Below, piece by piece: positions 35,123 through 46,744 of a DNA stretch of 64,000 nucleotides (the stretch's first letter is position 1; every line of letters begins with the position of its first letter). This stretch comes from Sympetrum striolatum. Taxonomy: Eukaryota > Arthropoda > Insecta > Odonata > Libellulidae. Below the pieces are notes generated by a model that worked only from the letters and a program-made list of their open reading frames with translations, searched no databases and was not told where the DNA came from. The DNA is taken from NCBI GenBank assembly GCA_947579665.1, contig OX388345.1:63045454-63109453 (forward strand), written 5' to 3'. The position numbers were made by a program, and so were the translations under genes.

Positions 35123-36551
35123 TTCTTGATAGTGATAATCATACATATTGGTATTTTGTTATATCTTAAATAATATGTTTAAATGTTCGTGTTAAGCGAT
35201 TGCCGATACGTTATTAAGTATTTTAGACTATAAAATATGGAACACCTCTCTCAGATTATGGGCGGCTGTCCTTTATTTTTATGCTTCGGTTCTATGCTGG
35301 CTGCTCAAATAGTATCATTAGAAATACGCCTCAATATGTATGTTGTATGTTGCAGGGTTTAATTATTCCAAATAATCAAAGTAGTATTCATTTTACGGAC
35401 TATAGACAAGTATCGAAGAAGATAAAATATGCATGTATTATTTTCATTGCTGTAACTAATAGATTCTATGTTTAGGCAAGGACAAATTGGATAAACTGAA
35501 TAAGAATTTAGTCGAATAAGCATCATTTCGAAGTATGACCTCTAACAAGATATTTCACTTTCGAAGTCTTTTTCGTTAATTTACTTCTCATTTTCAGTTA
35601 CATATACTATAGAAATTCCCTCTAGAATGGAGTATTGCTGGTTTTCCTTCAGTCCAATATTAAACTCCGGAACTTTTTTCAGATATGTTACTCTATGCAT
35701 GAAAATATCATCTTTGAATAAGGAAAGGGTTAAGGTGACTTTTCACATAAAGGCGTACACCCAGGAAAATTCCCAAGGAAAAAAGGACTTGAAAATTCCA
35801 CCTCCTCCTCATTCCACGTTTATAAAAATATCGGAAGACAATATTTTTCGTCAACGGTATCTGAAAACATTGAAAATAAATTAAATCCTATTCAAGAGAA
35901 GAGGTAAGAGTTCACTCTGATTTTGCAACATAAAGGTCAAATTATTATTGCGATATAATTAAACAGATGCGCCGCTTACATTATCAATAGGATAAAAAAT
36001 TCTACACAATTCATACAGTTAATTAAACAGCAGAGGGTTATTTATTAAGTGTTAAGTAATTAATTTAAGAAAACGGCCGACGCCATCTTAAGGGTATTAG
36101 ATGTTAATTAATAAAAGGACGAGTTCTAATTAGATTAACTGCTATACATCGTAATTCGTTTGCGGCGTTTATTTGTTAATTCGTTTATTTGATAGTTTCG
36201 ATGATTTCACTGACTCGCTGACTAACGAACATATTGGACGTGCTTAACGACTGGTTCGTTCGTTTTCGTTTGTGGTTCACAGGATATGTGTGGCTATTTT
36301 TGTGATTTCGTCTCCATTCATTTGGTACTCAGTGGTTTCCTCTATTTGTTGTAGCGACTGGTGCATTAGTTTATTCTGTGATTTACATTTGTGAAGCTGT
36401 TTTTGTGATTTCGTAAGACACACAGGATGAAGAGAAGTATTGTTTTTTCATAAATTTAAGAGTTCTCATATCTAAATTTTTTCATATGTAAATTTCATTA
36501 CTTTCGATTTACATTCATTTTTCCGTTGAGAATCAACGGGCACTCCGCTAG

Positions 36552-39230
36552 TATTTAATATAGTTCTGCACTTAAAAAATTCCACAGTAACACACCTTAC
36601 ACAACACGACCGGCTAAATTATTCAACTACCTATATTTACAGCGAATCGAATTCAGAAGTAGAGGGATCACATCAAATATACGTCCAATATTTCTTTCTT
36701 ATTTAACTACTTATGAGTAGAAACCGCTTTTATTACAATTAAATAACATTTATGTCGAGCAGGTAGAGCAAATATTTCGAATAGGAATTTTCTTCTACAT
36801 ATTGCCGCAAATACTGATACATTATAATGCACCAGTAGTGACATCCAGGTAGTATAATGGATTTTTTCTATACATTGAAATTATTTTTCTCCATAAATGT
36901 CGTGGTTAAAAAGTGGAATAGTTTAAGAACGTAGAAAATAAGAGAGTACCAAAGAGTTATTAAAAATTATAAATTGATTATTGGCCAACTGATTTTCAAA
37001 AATAATATCGCGAACAATAAATTAAGTTATCTGATACCTAATATATTCTATCTTTAAGTACTAATTAATTGTAAAAACTACTTAGTAACATGTAGTAGAT
37101 ATTTTGAGACGTTTGAATATTTTTACCCGTTAAAAAATAGAGTAAACTAAAAAAAAACGGAATAATTCGTAGCGACTTCAAATATGTAAAGAAATTAATA
37201 ATTGAGGACTGCCTAGTACTCTGATTAATTGATCGTGTTCAAAAACAATGTTTGAGAAACAAAGACAGTGTAACGTGTTCATACCGCATTACCATAAACT
37301 TAAAAATTTGTAATATTATTGAACTAAAAAAAAACTTTGATAGATATTATCATTTAATATTATTCATGAAGACAAACGAGTTCTTCTCGCATATTAAAAT
37401 AGTTTGTTTCTGGCATTTACGAAATAATTAAAGGCATTCAATTATAGGTGGTATTTCTTGCATTTTCAATTCTTTATTAAAACATATTCTATGCTATCCT
37501 TTCAATGAGCATTATTTCGAAAACCAGTCAAGTTTAACAAAATTAATGGTCGTTCTATTTATTATTTGCCGAGTTAGTCCTGGTGAAAGGGAGTTCCAGA
37601 AGCACATTTATCTCTCGTTGTTCGGCCACGGATTACATATGAGGGTTTCGTATAATCTCTACTAATTTGCAGAAAGGAAAGACTATCCATGAATATTCCG
37701 GTGGCATTAATCTTCCATCTTCTTCTGGTATAATAATACTTGTTTCAAAGTTTATCTAAATTTATGCAAGAAAACGTCAGAAATAACAAATTATATCTGA
37801 CTAATGATTGGATTAACCGGATTTAATTGAAAATAGTAATATATGTTTCTTATTATTTCACATTACGAATGAACCGGTTAGGTCAGGTTACAAAGTGATG
37901 CATGGTCCTGGGTTAACGTTAGAATTCTATGTAATAGTGATTGCACAATACAATCCTATAAAATTATGCGATACTATTCACGAAAACGCAATGCTGCATA
38001 CAATTCTAATTAATAATCACAATAAAAAAATTTTAAATGTTACAAAATCATTATCCATAGCAATTATTTATATCAAGATTACTTTTGGTTACAAAAATGG
38101 GTCATTTCAAGTTAGCATAGATACTTTCCTTACATACGATAAAATACATTTCAACATTATATCTTACTTACCCATAATAATTGACAAATTTCAACTACTG
38201 CCGATTACAATTTTCATGTCATTATTGAATGTAATTAAGAAAACTTGGCTATCATTTATAAATGCGCAAAACTTCATCCGCAATAAAGACGATTTTAAGA
38301 TGAATCCCAAAATGCCAATGCACATTTTTAATTCATTCAGAAAGATGGACTGAATAAAAAAAATCCGAGATTGTCCATGCGTCCTCTTGCCAGGTGTCCA
38401 TCTAGCCGTTTTAACAAATTAATCTTCCACGCGATCGAAATGTGAGAAACTGAAATGTCGATGACGAGATCAATTCTCATCGCTACTCGCTATACCACTT
38501 TCAATTCTTAATCTACGTCATTTTAACCTGCCTCTCAAGTTTCACCTGTATAGTCATTTGGGAAAATCGTCGTCCTCTCACTTCGCATACCTATATATCC
38601 TTTACCTTAAGTTTAAATTAAGAAAATAAGGAATTCTCATTTGATTCATTGCAAAAAACGTCCCACTCACAGAACGGAAAATTGTTTTCAATCTTTCATT
38701 GTACTTGAAGCAAAATATTGTAACGATCTACCCAACCCCAAGCCTTCAATTTCTTTCCTTCAAACGGACAGTTTCAAATATTCCAATAAACAAGGATAAT
38801 TAATGTATCTGCATAAACAGTTCAACTAATTCCTCTAACACTTTTACCACTATCATTCCGAAGAGGCAAAGTTTACATTACCATTTGTATAACTAACAAT
38901 ATCATTACTCATATTAATACTTTTATATTACTATTATTACTCCTGTGATTAAATTGCACGAGTGACTGTTATTTGTATCATCGTCATTTATTTTTAATAC
39001 CATTATTGTAATTACCTTTAATTATTATGACTATTTTATCTGACTTAATTTTAGCAGTTTGGTGTAAGAGAGGCCAATATGAGCCTTAACTCGCAAAATA
39101 AAGAGTTTTATAACATTATAATATTTAATTCTAAAATATAATATAATAATAATTAATTAACAATGATGACAGTGATGTGCCTCGAATTGGACAATAAACA
39201 TTGTTTATAAAGTACCCGGAACAGTTGGGA
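36552..39230. other. Non-genic stretch, nothing recognised
   Basis: AT-rich. A 152-codon plus-strand frame (37895..38353) is the longest in this block, but it is AT-rich, isoleucine/asparagine-rich and without a recognisable motif. I regard it as chance or long decayed. Confidence 0.4.
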
Positions 39231-39276
39231 TATCATTTGCCTTTATGATCTAGATAAACTTCGTATTTTATTGTGA

Positions 39277-39963
39277 TTGGAAATGTTTGACATGATATTA
39301 TATGTACAGAGTCCCACTGCATACTTCTTGGAGGGCATAGAAATCCCAAGAGTTGACAGCCTAATATATCTTGGAATATACATAAGCCACGATCTTACAT
39401 GGAAACACCAAAATGATAGAATAGTTTCAAAGGGCTTCAAGGCTTTGAACTTCGTAAAGCGTAATCTGAAAAATAGTAGCAAGAAAGCGAAAGAATTAGG
39501 TTGCAAATCGCTTGTAAGACCTATTCTGGAGTATTCTTCCTCAGTCTGGGACCCTCACGACAGCTGTCATACAAAAAGCGTCGAGAGAGTCTAACGCAAA
39601 GCAGCTAGATTTGTGACAGGGAAATATAGTAGGAATTACAGTGTAAAGGAAATGTTGAGGGAGCTTGGATGGAAAACCTTGGAGAAAAGAAGAAAAATAA
39701 ATACATCATCATGCTTTTATCGTGCTTACATGGACAAACCTGGGTGGAATGAACTATCTTCTAAACTAAATGATCCACATTACCTTGGCAAAAATTATCA
39801 TGGCTACTAAGTACGTGCATACACAAAAAGAAAAGATGTTGGAAAATTTTCTTTTATGAATAGAAGTATAGCGAAGGGGAATTTATTACCTGAAGAAGTT
39901 TTGAATTTCTTTCCTGATACTGAGGAAAAGTTTAAGAAAATTTTAAATAAAATTAGGCATTGA
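39277..39963 (+). pseudogene. RT C-terminal region with two in-frame stops
   Basis: Read in one frame, the sequence gives VDSLIYLGIYISHDLTWKHQ, VRPILEYSSSVWDP, then a stop at 39592..39594, then RKAARFVTGKYSRNYSV and LRELGWKTLEKRRK. A second stop lies at 39808..39810, and the end is FKKILNKIRH. This is the post-catalytic region of CR1/L2/Jockey-type RT. The first stop falls where relatives have Q in VQRKAARF, consistent with a single C-to-T change. The frame is otherwise kept, so decay is mostly by point mutation. Confidence 0.85.
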
Positions 39964-40204
39964 TACTTATATTGTTTGTTATATTTGCTTTGGAAAAGTG
40001 AATTGTTGTTTTGTCATACATATTATGAATTTAGCTGTTCATACATAGAGTTGTTATATATGATATTTAGCTTGGGTTGTGAATTTTCCTCTTTCTACTA
40101 TCTTATGATTGTTTTATAATTTATTGTTGTTAATGTAAGTAGTTGGAATTATTTTATGACAAGCGGCACTGCCACCTGGCTCTTTGCCTACTTGCAGTGC
40201 TATT

Positions 40205-40230
40205 GTAATAATAATAATAATAATAATAAT
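40205..40230. repeat. (TAA)n retrotransposon tail
   Basis: About eight TAA units directly follow the conserved 3' block of the element. Confidence 0.9.
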
Positions 40231-40234
40231 TAAA

Positions 40235-42939
40235 TCTTCAATCATTACAAAGAGTATTTCTTCCGATCATAAAAGCACCTGCTAAGTTCAGAATGGGGAG
40301 ATTATGTTTAATATTGTATTGTAAGAAATTGCGAAATCACTTTTGTCTCCAAGAAAGAATTATTGTTTTGGTTCGATTTGAATTTCTATACTGTTTTTCG
40401 AAGGTTATGATTATCTTATTTCGTCTTGCTACTTTACTGCACAACTCTGTACCGGCACTGTAATTTATTCAGATGAATGCAAAAATATGTTCCGTTATTT
40501 TAAAGGATATCATATCAAATCATGGACAGTAAGAAACGAATATCAGAAGCCTTATTGAAGATTATTCTTGAAGAACTTCATTCATATAGTGCTAGCTTTG
40601 AATATGTTGGACAAGTTCACCTATATAATTTAATATCTTAAGCTGGGCTAAAGTAAATCATTCACTTGATTTGCAATAAAATTAAAATTCCGAATTTTAA
40701 GGGATATAACCAACATCCCCTCACTAACTTAGTCGTAATGTAAGGAATACGAAGATATGAGCTTGAAAACATATCTGATAATTATTTTTTAGGCTTTAGA
40801 GTAACTATTGCATGCATACGAATAAAGCCTTATGAGTACAGGGAGATAGAAGCACTAACAATGAAGAAGGGAGAAAACGGAAAATATTTACTGTACTTCG
40901 TGTCAATTACAAGGATGCTGCGAATCCGAGCAACCCTTAGGGTTATCTACTTCGGGATTTCGTCCGAGTTCCCCTTTCAGAGGCTAATAATAACTGAACG
41001 TGTCTCCGAGAGATATCCTCGCAAAATACAATTTACGCGCAGATGCAGTTCAGAACACGCGGAATAATTCAGGATGGAGAATAATGAAATCTAATCTTCT
41101 GCTTTATTCATCTAAAATCTAACAAAGAGTTAAATAACGCTAAGAGCTTCGAGATGATTCTGAATCGCGGACTGTACCATTGGTTTCTGAAAACTTCGTC
41201 AAAAGTCTAGTATTTTATTATTTCGTTTTTTAATTTATTCCGTTTTCAATCTCTTCCTTAATTGTTTAAAGCTAAAAGAAAGCGAAAAACAATGAATGTA
41301 TGAAGCATAAGTTTCAGTGGAATGATTTGAAGAAGGAACCCTATGTTCTTCTATCAATAAATCCAAATAAAAAGAATTAAAATTTATAAAAATGTCTACT
41401 TTCAAGTTCAATGAACGTTCATGTTACTATCTTAACAAAAAATACACCACCGAAATTGATTTCATAGATAAATAATAATGTGTAAATTTTTAAAACTTGT
41501 AGCACGAAATCCTAGGAAAAATCAGTATTTACACCTAACCACGTTAATAGCCAAGAGCCTCTGGTCACCACACGAAAAAAGAAAAAAAACGAAACATCTA
41601 AAACATATCACCGTTATTTAGAATTGTGTTCGTTACTAGATAGAATAGAACAGTAGATTTCATGATTGTAGTAAGTCAGAAAACTTGAACAACCTGAAAA
41701 GCGAAGCTGACTTGGTGGAAAGAAAATTTTTCAGTTCTATTTAATTGCGTATATTCGTTTCAAATCTATCATTTGGGCGGAGTCTACGTTTTTTTATCAT
41801 TCTAAATATTGATACAATTGAGATGGGATGTGTAAATAATTTAGGATGGATTTTTTCGTATTCCCTTCTGACTATATTTCTTTGAGATCAGAAAACCTTG
41901 TCACCACGCGAAAAAAGCTTCAAGAAAACACATTATAATTGGTGCCATTTCCGTTGAAAATCCGTCACATATCATATCTACGCCCAGAAAATCTGGGAGA
42001 GAAACTCTGGGGGAGAGAGGGAGACGGGTAAACGGTCGGATTACGGAAAGAGCGCCGGGAAACGATTCAGAGACCGGGAAGGCCTCGGGCAACGGATAGA
42101 AGCCGAAAAAAGGAAAGCCGATGAATGGGGGTTACGTTCGGACACTGCGCATACTTAAGGGGAAAGAGAAACACCGAATGCTTAGAATTCGGACGAGAGT
42201 CTGAGCGATGCTAACCTGTAGCTGAAGGCGACGTATCCTTTAAAGGAAAACATCGGAGTTAAAATTCTAAATACAAGCCTCCGCTTCCAAATCTCGTTTC
42301 CGAGGAAGGAGAAGCAAATGCCTTTGTCTGGCTGCATCTCTTCAAAAGAGTTCGCTCACTCTTTTGGAAGCTGGGCACGTGAGAGAGAAAAGAAGTTTGA
42401 TAAAGAACGCAGAGTGATGTTTATTCGAAAACAGTCTTAAGCAGCAACGCGAGGAATAATGAGGACCTCTAATACGGGACTATTTTTGCGGAATAAAACA
42501 TCTTTAATTTTTTCGGCTAAATAATGGCTTGCTCCAAGGAAAGATTACCAGGAAAAGCGGTAAATTACTTCATGGATGGAAATGGTCTTTAAAGAGGATA
42601 TATAGAAGCAACTTATCTCGTGCAGTAAGATTCGAGATTAAATATTTCATAAATATACTGACACGGTTTCTTCAGCTCTATAAGACTAAAACACAAAATC
42701 GGAGGAAAAGTTAACTTTCATGTTCTTTGCTATTTATGATTGATTTTTGAAGTCTGTCTGAAGTTGAATCTTCCTTGTGATTTATCCTGGCTGGTTAAGA
42801 TAAGCACCATTTCGTGCAAATAACCTACACCCAATTTCCTTGTTTATTTTCCTTCTAGTTTAATTTCATGAAAATTATATTCATTACTTCAAATAACTTA
42901 ATGAAGAATACACTCGTATTAGTGAATTAATAACAATAG
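40235..42939. other. Non-genic stretch with a GC-richer patch
   Basis: A GC-richer, purine-skewed patch spans about 41990..42370. Open frames here (40861..41067, 41901..42092, 42529..42714) carry no recognisable feature and no clear splice-site pair. Confidence 0.4.
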
Positions 42940-42941
42940 TA

Positions 42942-43252
42942 CAGTAGGCCCTCGTTTGTCACGGTTAATTAGTTCCAGAGTTTACTGCGGTATGTAAATC
43001 ATGTATATTTTTGGAGTTAGAGCATATAAAACCTATTTACGACATTAATACGTCTTTTAAGATTATTAGAGCTTCTAAGCATGAAATAAAACCCTTTAGT
43101 CACAATTACCATCATATCACCCAATCTATCAGACAAAGTAAGACATATTAGACGATACAAATCAAATCACCATTTATTGAATATACTTATTTAAAAAAAA
43201 AAAGAAACGCGATAGAGTGAAACCACAAAAGTCAAAGCGAGGGATGCGACTG
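42942..43252. mobile_element. pogo/Tigger-like MITE with TA target duplication
   Basis: The left end is CAGTAGGCCCTCGTTTGTCA. The right end, read inverted, is CAGTCGCATCCCTCGCTTTG, alignable with a small gap. TA flanks both ends (42940..42941 and 43253..43254). CAGT...CCTCG ends with TA duplication fit the pogo/Tigger branch of Tc1/mariner. It is 311 bp, AT-rich inside and non-coding, with an A-run near 43192..43203. Confidence 0.75.
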
Positions 43253-43873
43253 TATATAATTTGTAGTATGGCATCATTATATCATGATATAAAATTAGTA
43301 TATATTATTACATATATTTAACTCCAAGATTTTATACGCTTATACATACTATTATGTTATTATTTGTAGATGAACCAAGACCATGAGCGTATGATCTAAG
43401 TAAACATTATAATTTTTAAGGGGATAGTTTCAGACAAAAATGAACAAACGGGAATAGAGCACATGCAAATGAAGCACAATAAAAGCTCATCTCTGATTTT
43501 TACAATGGAACTAGGTTCGAAGAGGTTTCATTTTCCGGGTGTCATAACCGATTGATTTTCATGTCAGTTAAGTTATTCTTTCTCCAGATTATACATTGTG
43601 TACCTGGATTATACATTGGATATCCGATTGTATATCCGGAATGATGGTTATGATTGAATGAATATATTTCACCACCTTTCGTTATTCGGAAGGGGAAATA
43701 ATCGAATGTACAAATAATCGTATTATTCATTTTTTTACGAATCGTTCGTAGAAATAATGACTATATAGAACTAATGTGTTTTGCGTCCATCCAAGGATTA
43801 TGCAAACATATCGACCGGGGGCGTATTGGAAATTTTATCAACCATATGGACCGGCTGACTCATTAGACAATCT

Positions 43874-43894
43874 GCATCTATTATATATAGATGC
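43874..43894. repeat. Small hairpin
   Basis: GCATCTAT and its reverse complement are separated by TATAT. It lies just left of the B-box array. Confidence 0.6.
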
Positions 43895-43939
43895 TTCTCC
43901 GGATTCATTCATGATATACCCAGATACCCAGATAGGATA

Positions 43940-45000
43940 CTAATTCACAGGCTAAACTACTTGCGTCATTGACTCGAAATTTTTACCACGTATTGGCCAT
44001 AACGTGAAACCCCCAGGAAAAAAGCGACTTTGATCCTCAGTGTCATAGGTTCGATTCCAGAGGGGCCCAAAGTCCCGATTTTTCCCGTTTAAATGCATTA
44101 CCGTGATTTTCGGGAATAAAAAAAAAATACTTTCCGGATAGGTAGAGAAATAAAACTCAAGGAGCCTATATATATGGTAATGATCTATCGAAATCATAAA
44201 TGAGTTTTACGGAAAATATCCTAAGTTCGATGCTAGGTCGAGGCAAAAATCGGCCGTTTAAAAAGCATTGTGGCGATTTTTATGATTTTTTTTGGACCCT
44301 TTCCCGATGGCATGGATACTTGAAATTCGGCATGAAGTTGGAGATCATAAATTTATTTCATAATCAAATTTTTTGTATTCGCTGATGGTCCTTGGTTCGA
44401 TCCCAGAGGGCCATTTACATTCCTCAATGCATTTCTTATGGAGATAACGGAGACAAATTTTAGGTACTTCCCGGCATGATATCGATTTCAAACTTTGCAC
44501 AAAATAAGATCAAGTCATTTTAAATCATACTGTGCATTCACAGCGTAAATATATTTCCTGGATTCGACACCAGGCGTCTCTTATATCAGTAGTTGATCCG
44601 ATTTTTAATAATTATTTTGAGCCCTATCCCAATAATATAGAAACTTGAAATTCGGCAAATAGATAGAGATCATAAATAACTTTCATGAACATGTTTTAGA
44701 TTTCCAAGATCGTCCTTGGTTCGAATCCAGAGCGCCATTTACATACCTGTAAAGTAGAACGTCGTTTGAGGCAGTTGTAGCCAATATTTCTGCTTGAATT
44801 CTCACACATAGTAAGAGATGGTGATTTTCTGTTGTGCTACATAGTAAGCTTACCAGGAAGACCCGGGTTCGATGCCAGACAATTAAATTGCAGCGAATTT
44901 TAAGAATATTTTCAATACCTTTTTTTTTTCTTTTGAGGGCCGTCCCGATATGATGCCGACATGAAATTATTGTTGTCGATCTGCTTGCAGTATGCAAGCT
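43940..45000. repeat. Tandem array of ~170-bp units carrying B-box-like motifs
   Basis: Six motifs of the tRNA/pol III B-box type recur: GGTTCGATTCC (44048), AGTTCGATGCT (44224), GGTTCGATCCC (44394), GATTCGACACC (44561), GGTTCGAATCC (44718) and GGTTCGATGCC (44866). The spacings are 176, 170, 167, 157 and 148 bp. Between them, other unit parts also recur: a CCCGATGGCATGGATAC-like stretch, CTTGAAATTCGGCA with GAGATCATAAAT, GGTCCTTGG before the box and CCAGAGGGCCATTTACAT after it. The copies are strongly diverged. A related GGTTCGACTCCAGAGGG lies in the Helitron at 33902. I call it an old satellite-like array, probably Helitron-derived. Confidence 0.72.
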
Positions 45001-45004
45001 ACAT

Positions 45005-46480
45005 TTTACTCGTTTCGTATAAGTATGTTCATACGTCCATGCATGAGAATATCCCAGAAATATATTTATTAATTTTTTTACGTAACCCGTGAATGCATCT
45101 AATGTTAAAAAGTTAAATTTTACTTAAAAATTCTCTCGCAAACTAATTAATTCTATATTAAAAATTTAAATTAAGACGGTACCTAGAACGTAAGTAAAAT
45201 GCAGATTAAAACTAAATAATAATATTTTTTTAAAGCCTATTGTGCAATTTGTTTGATTATTTACGCTTGATTGAAGTATTAATGCAAAGAGATACTGGGA
45301 CAACCTTCACCTATCTCCCCAATATTCTTTACACAATATGACCTACCAAAGATACGGAAAGAACGTTGAGATAAAACCTCTTCTGCGGGAAACAGTATCT
45401 TCATCACAAATTCCGCACTCCAGTTACTTTCCTGTAACAACAATCACCTGACGTCAGATAGCATTGTCGCAGCGTATAGTGGGTACTGTCGTAGCGGTTG
45501 CATTTTAAAACGCACGGAGTTGCGCTAACACTTTCAGAATTTCCAGCTGTTGCTCTTATCGGAAGGCCCCATATACGGCGAGAAAACCTTAGATGGGCTC
45601 TAACTAACGTGGAATAGTATCGCTCGCAAACTTTAACATCGTTCTAATGTATGCAATGATCGAGATAGTCTAGTGTCTTAAGTTTCTGCTCACATATAGA
45701 ACGTGTAAGAGTACCTCTAAGAATTTCATCTGAATTGGCGATGCAAATGAATTCATATATATTGATATATATTATTTCAGAAACATCTCACCTTTCAAAA
45801 GACCTAGAGAACAACCTTGTCTTCCGATTTTTCCCAGGCATCCTCCATAACGCTAACAAAGAGCACAGACTCAATTTCTTGGTGCAACTCGAAATTCGCA
45901 AACATTCCAATTCCTCCAAACATTCCTTAGTTAACAAGCATCCCTCCTCGATCCCCGCTGATAAACTCTATTTTTCTTTACAATTACGATTTCCCTTACT
46001 CTATACCTTCAAAGTGTCTAACTCCCACGACCACTCACCTTTTTCACCTGGCCCTAAACTTCTTCCCCTCTTTCTGCCACCCTTCTCTTTTCTATAAGAC
46101 TATCCTGATAGCCAGTATTTAAAGGATTCTTTTTAGAAGTTTGTATACCAGATGATGACGATTCGTTAAAATCGGTATTGTTTTTATTGCTGTTAGAAAA
46201 AAGTAAAACTTGTGGAAAAAGTGCAATTTCTTATGATTATTTCTTTATATACGCATTCGCGACAAGTAAGCAAAGCCGTGAAATTTATAATAATATTTAA
46301 TAAAACTTTATCAGTTTCAACCAACAATAGTTGTTTGGAGTCAGGTCAGCACACACACAAAAGTGAAAGGTGGGAAGAAGCAGCATGTTAACCGATTACA
46401 ATATAGTAGAATTAGTAGTAAATGGTTACTATATTTAACTTAGTTTACTATATTTTATAGCTCTCATACTACTTACGTTA
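45005..46480. other. Non-genic stretch
   Basis: There is a somewhat GC-richer part at 45290..45660. A 120-codon plus-strand frame (45735..46097) is proline/leucine-rich at its end and unlike any family I know. No transposon ends were seen. Confidence 0.4.
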
Positions 46481-46483
46481 GAA

Positions 46484-46689
46484 AAATTGGAGGCCTTCGA
46501 GATTTCGAGTTTAGAATAGAAAAAGTGAGTTGGCTTGATAAGGAAACAAACACGGAAGTGCTACAGAAGACTAAGAAGGAGAGGGCTTTAATTGTCATAA
46601 ATAAGCGTCGAAAGAGGATGTGGGTAGATCAAATATTAAGAGGAGAAGGGTCTCTAGATAAACTAATTGAAAGTAAAATGGAAAGATAA
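46484..46689 (+). pseudogene. Remnant of an endonuclease-RT retrotransposon tail, frameshifted
   Basis: One frame gives KLEAFEI (from 46484). After a frame change the next gives FRIEKVSWLDKETNTEVLQK, then INKRRKRMWVDQILRGEGSL and a stop at 46687..46689. The order KLEAFEMW..RRM.+VSWTD..TNEEVL...... NRR+..WIGH+LRGEGLL is the standard C-terminal end of a common insect LINE class. The copy has a frameshift and the H of the GHxLRG motif is replaced. The RT core is not present. Confidence 0.72.
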
Positions 46690-46744
46690 AGACATGGTAC
46701 TAAACAAAAAAAAGTTGTTGGATTACATGAATATTGGGGTAAGT

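Larger units (their letters stand above)
33474..36551 (+). mobile_element. Non-autonomous Helitron (3.08 kb)
   Basis: The 5' end is TCTATATATATAATAAATCT, preceded by A. The 3' end is a hairpin, CCGTTGA GAA TCAACGG (36523..36539), then 8 bases, then CTAG (36548..36551) followed by T. These are the defining Helitron marks: 5' TC, a 3' hairpin a few bases before CTRR, and insertion between A and T with no target duplication. Near the 5' end are a (GTCT)n run and a stretch related to AACCGATTTTGATGAAATTT, as is common in arthropod Helitrons. No Rep/helicase is encoded. A 476-bp tandem duplication occupies the middle. It lies in what would be an intron of the tectonic-like gene, in antisense. Confidence 0.85.
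39235..40232 (+). mobile_element. 5'-truncated CR1/L2-like retrotransposon, decayed
   Basis: The plus strand holds an RT C-terminal region with two stops, a 3' UTR, the block CTGCCACCTGG...CCTACTTGCAG (40170..40199) and a (TAA)n tail at about 40205..40230. The same 3' block ends copies at 25690 and 60713. The left edge is approximate. Confidence 0.82.

Noticed and set aside
37895..38353. 152-codon plus-strand frame
   Set aside because: Very AT-rich with Ile/Asn/Lys bias and no motif. It could be an old remnant, but I cannot support a product.
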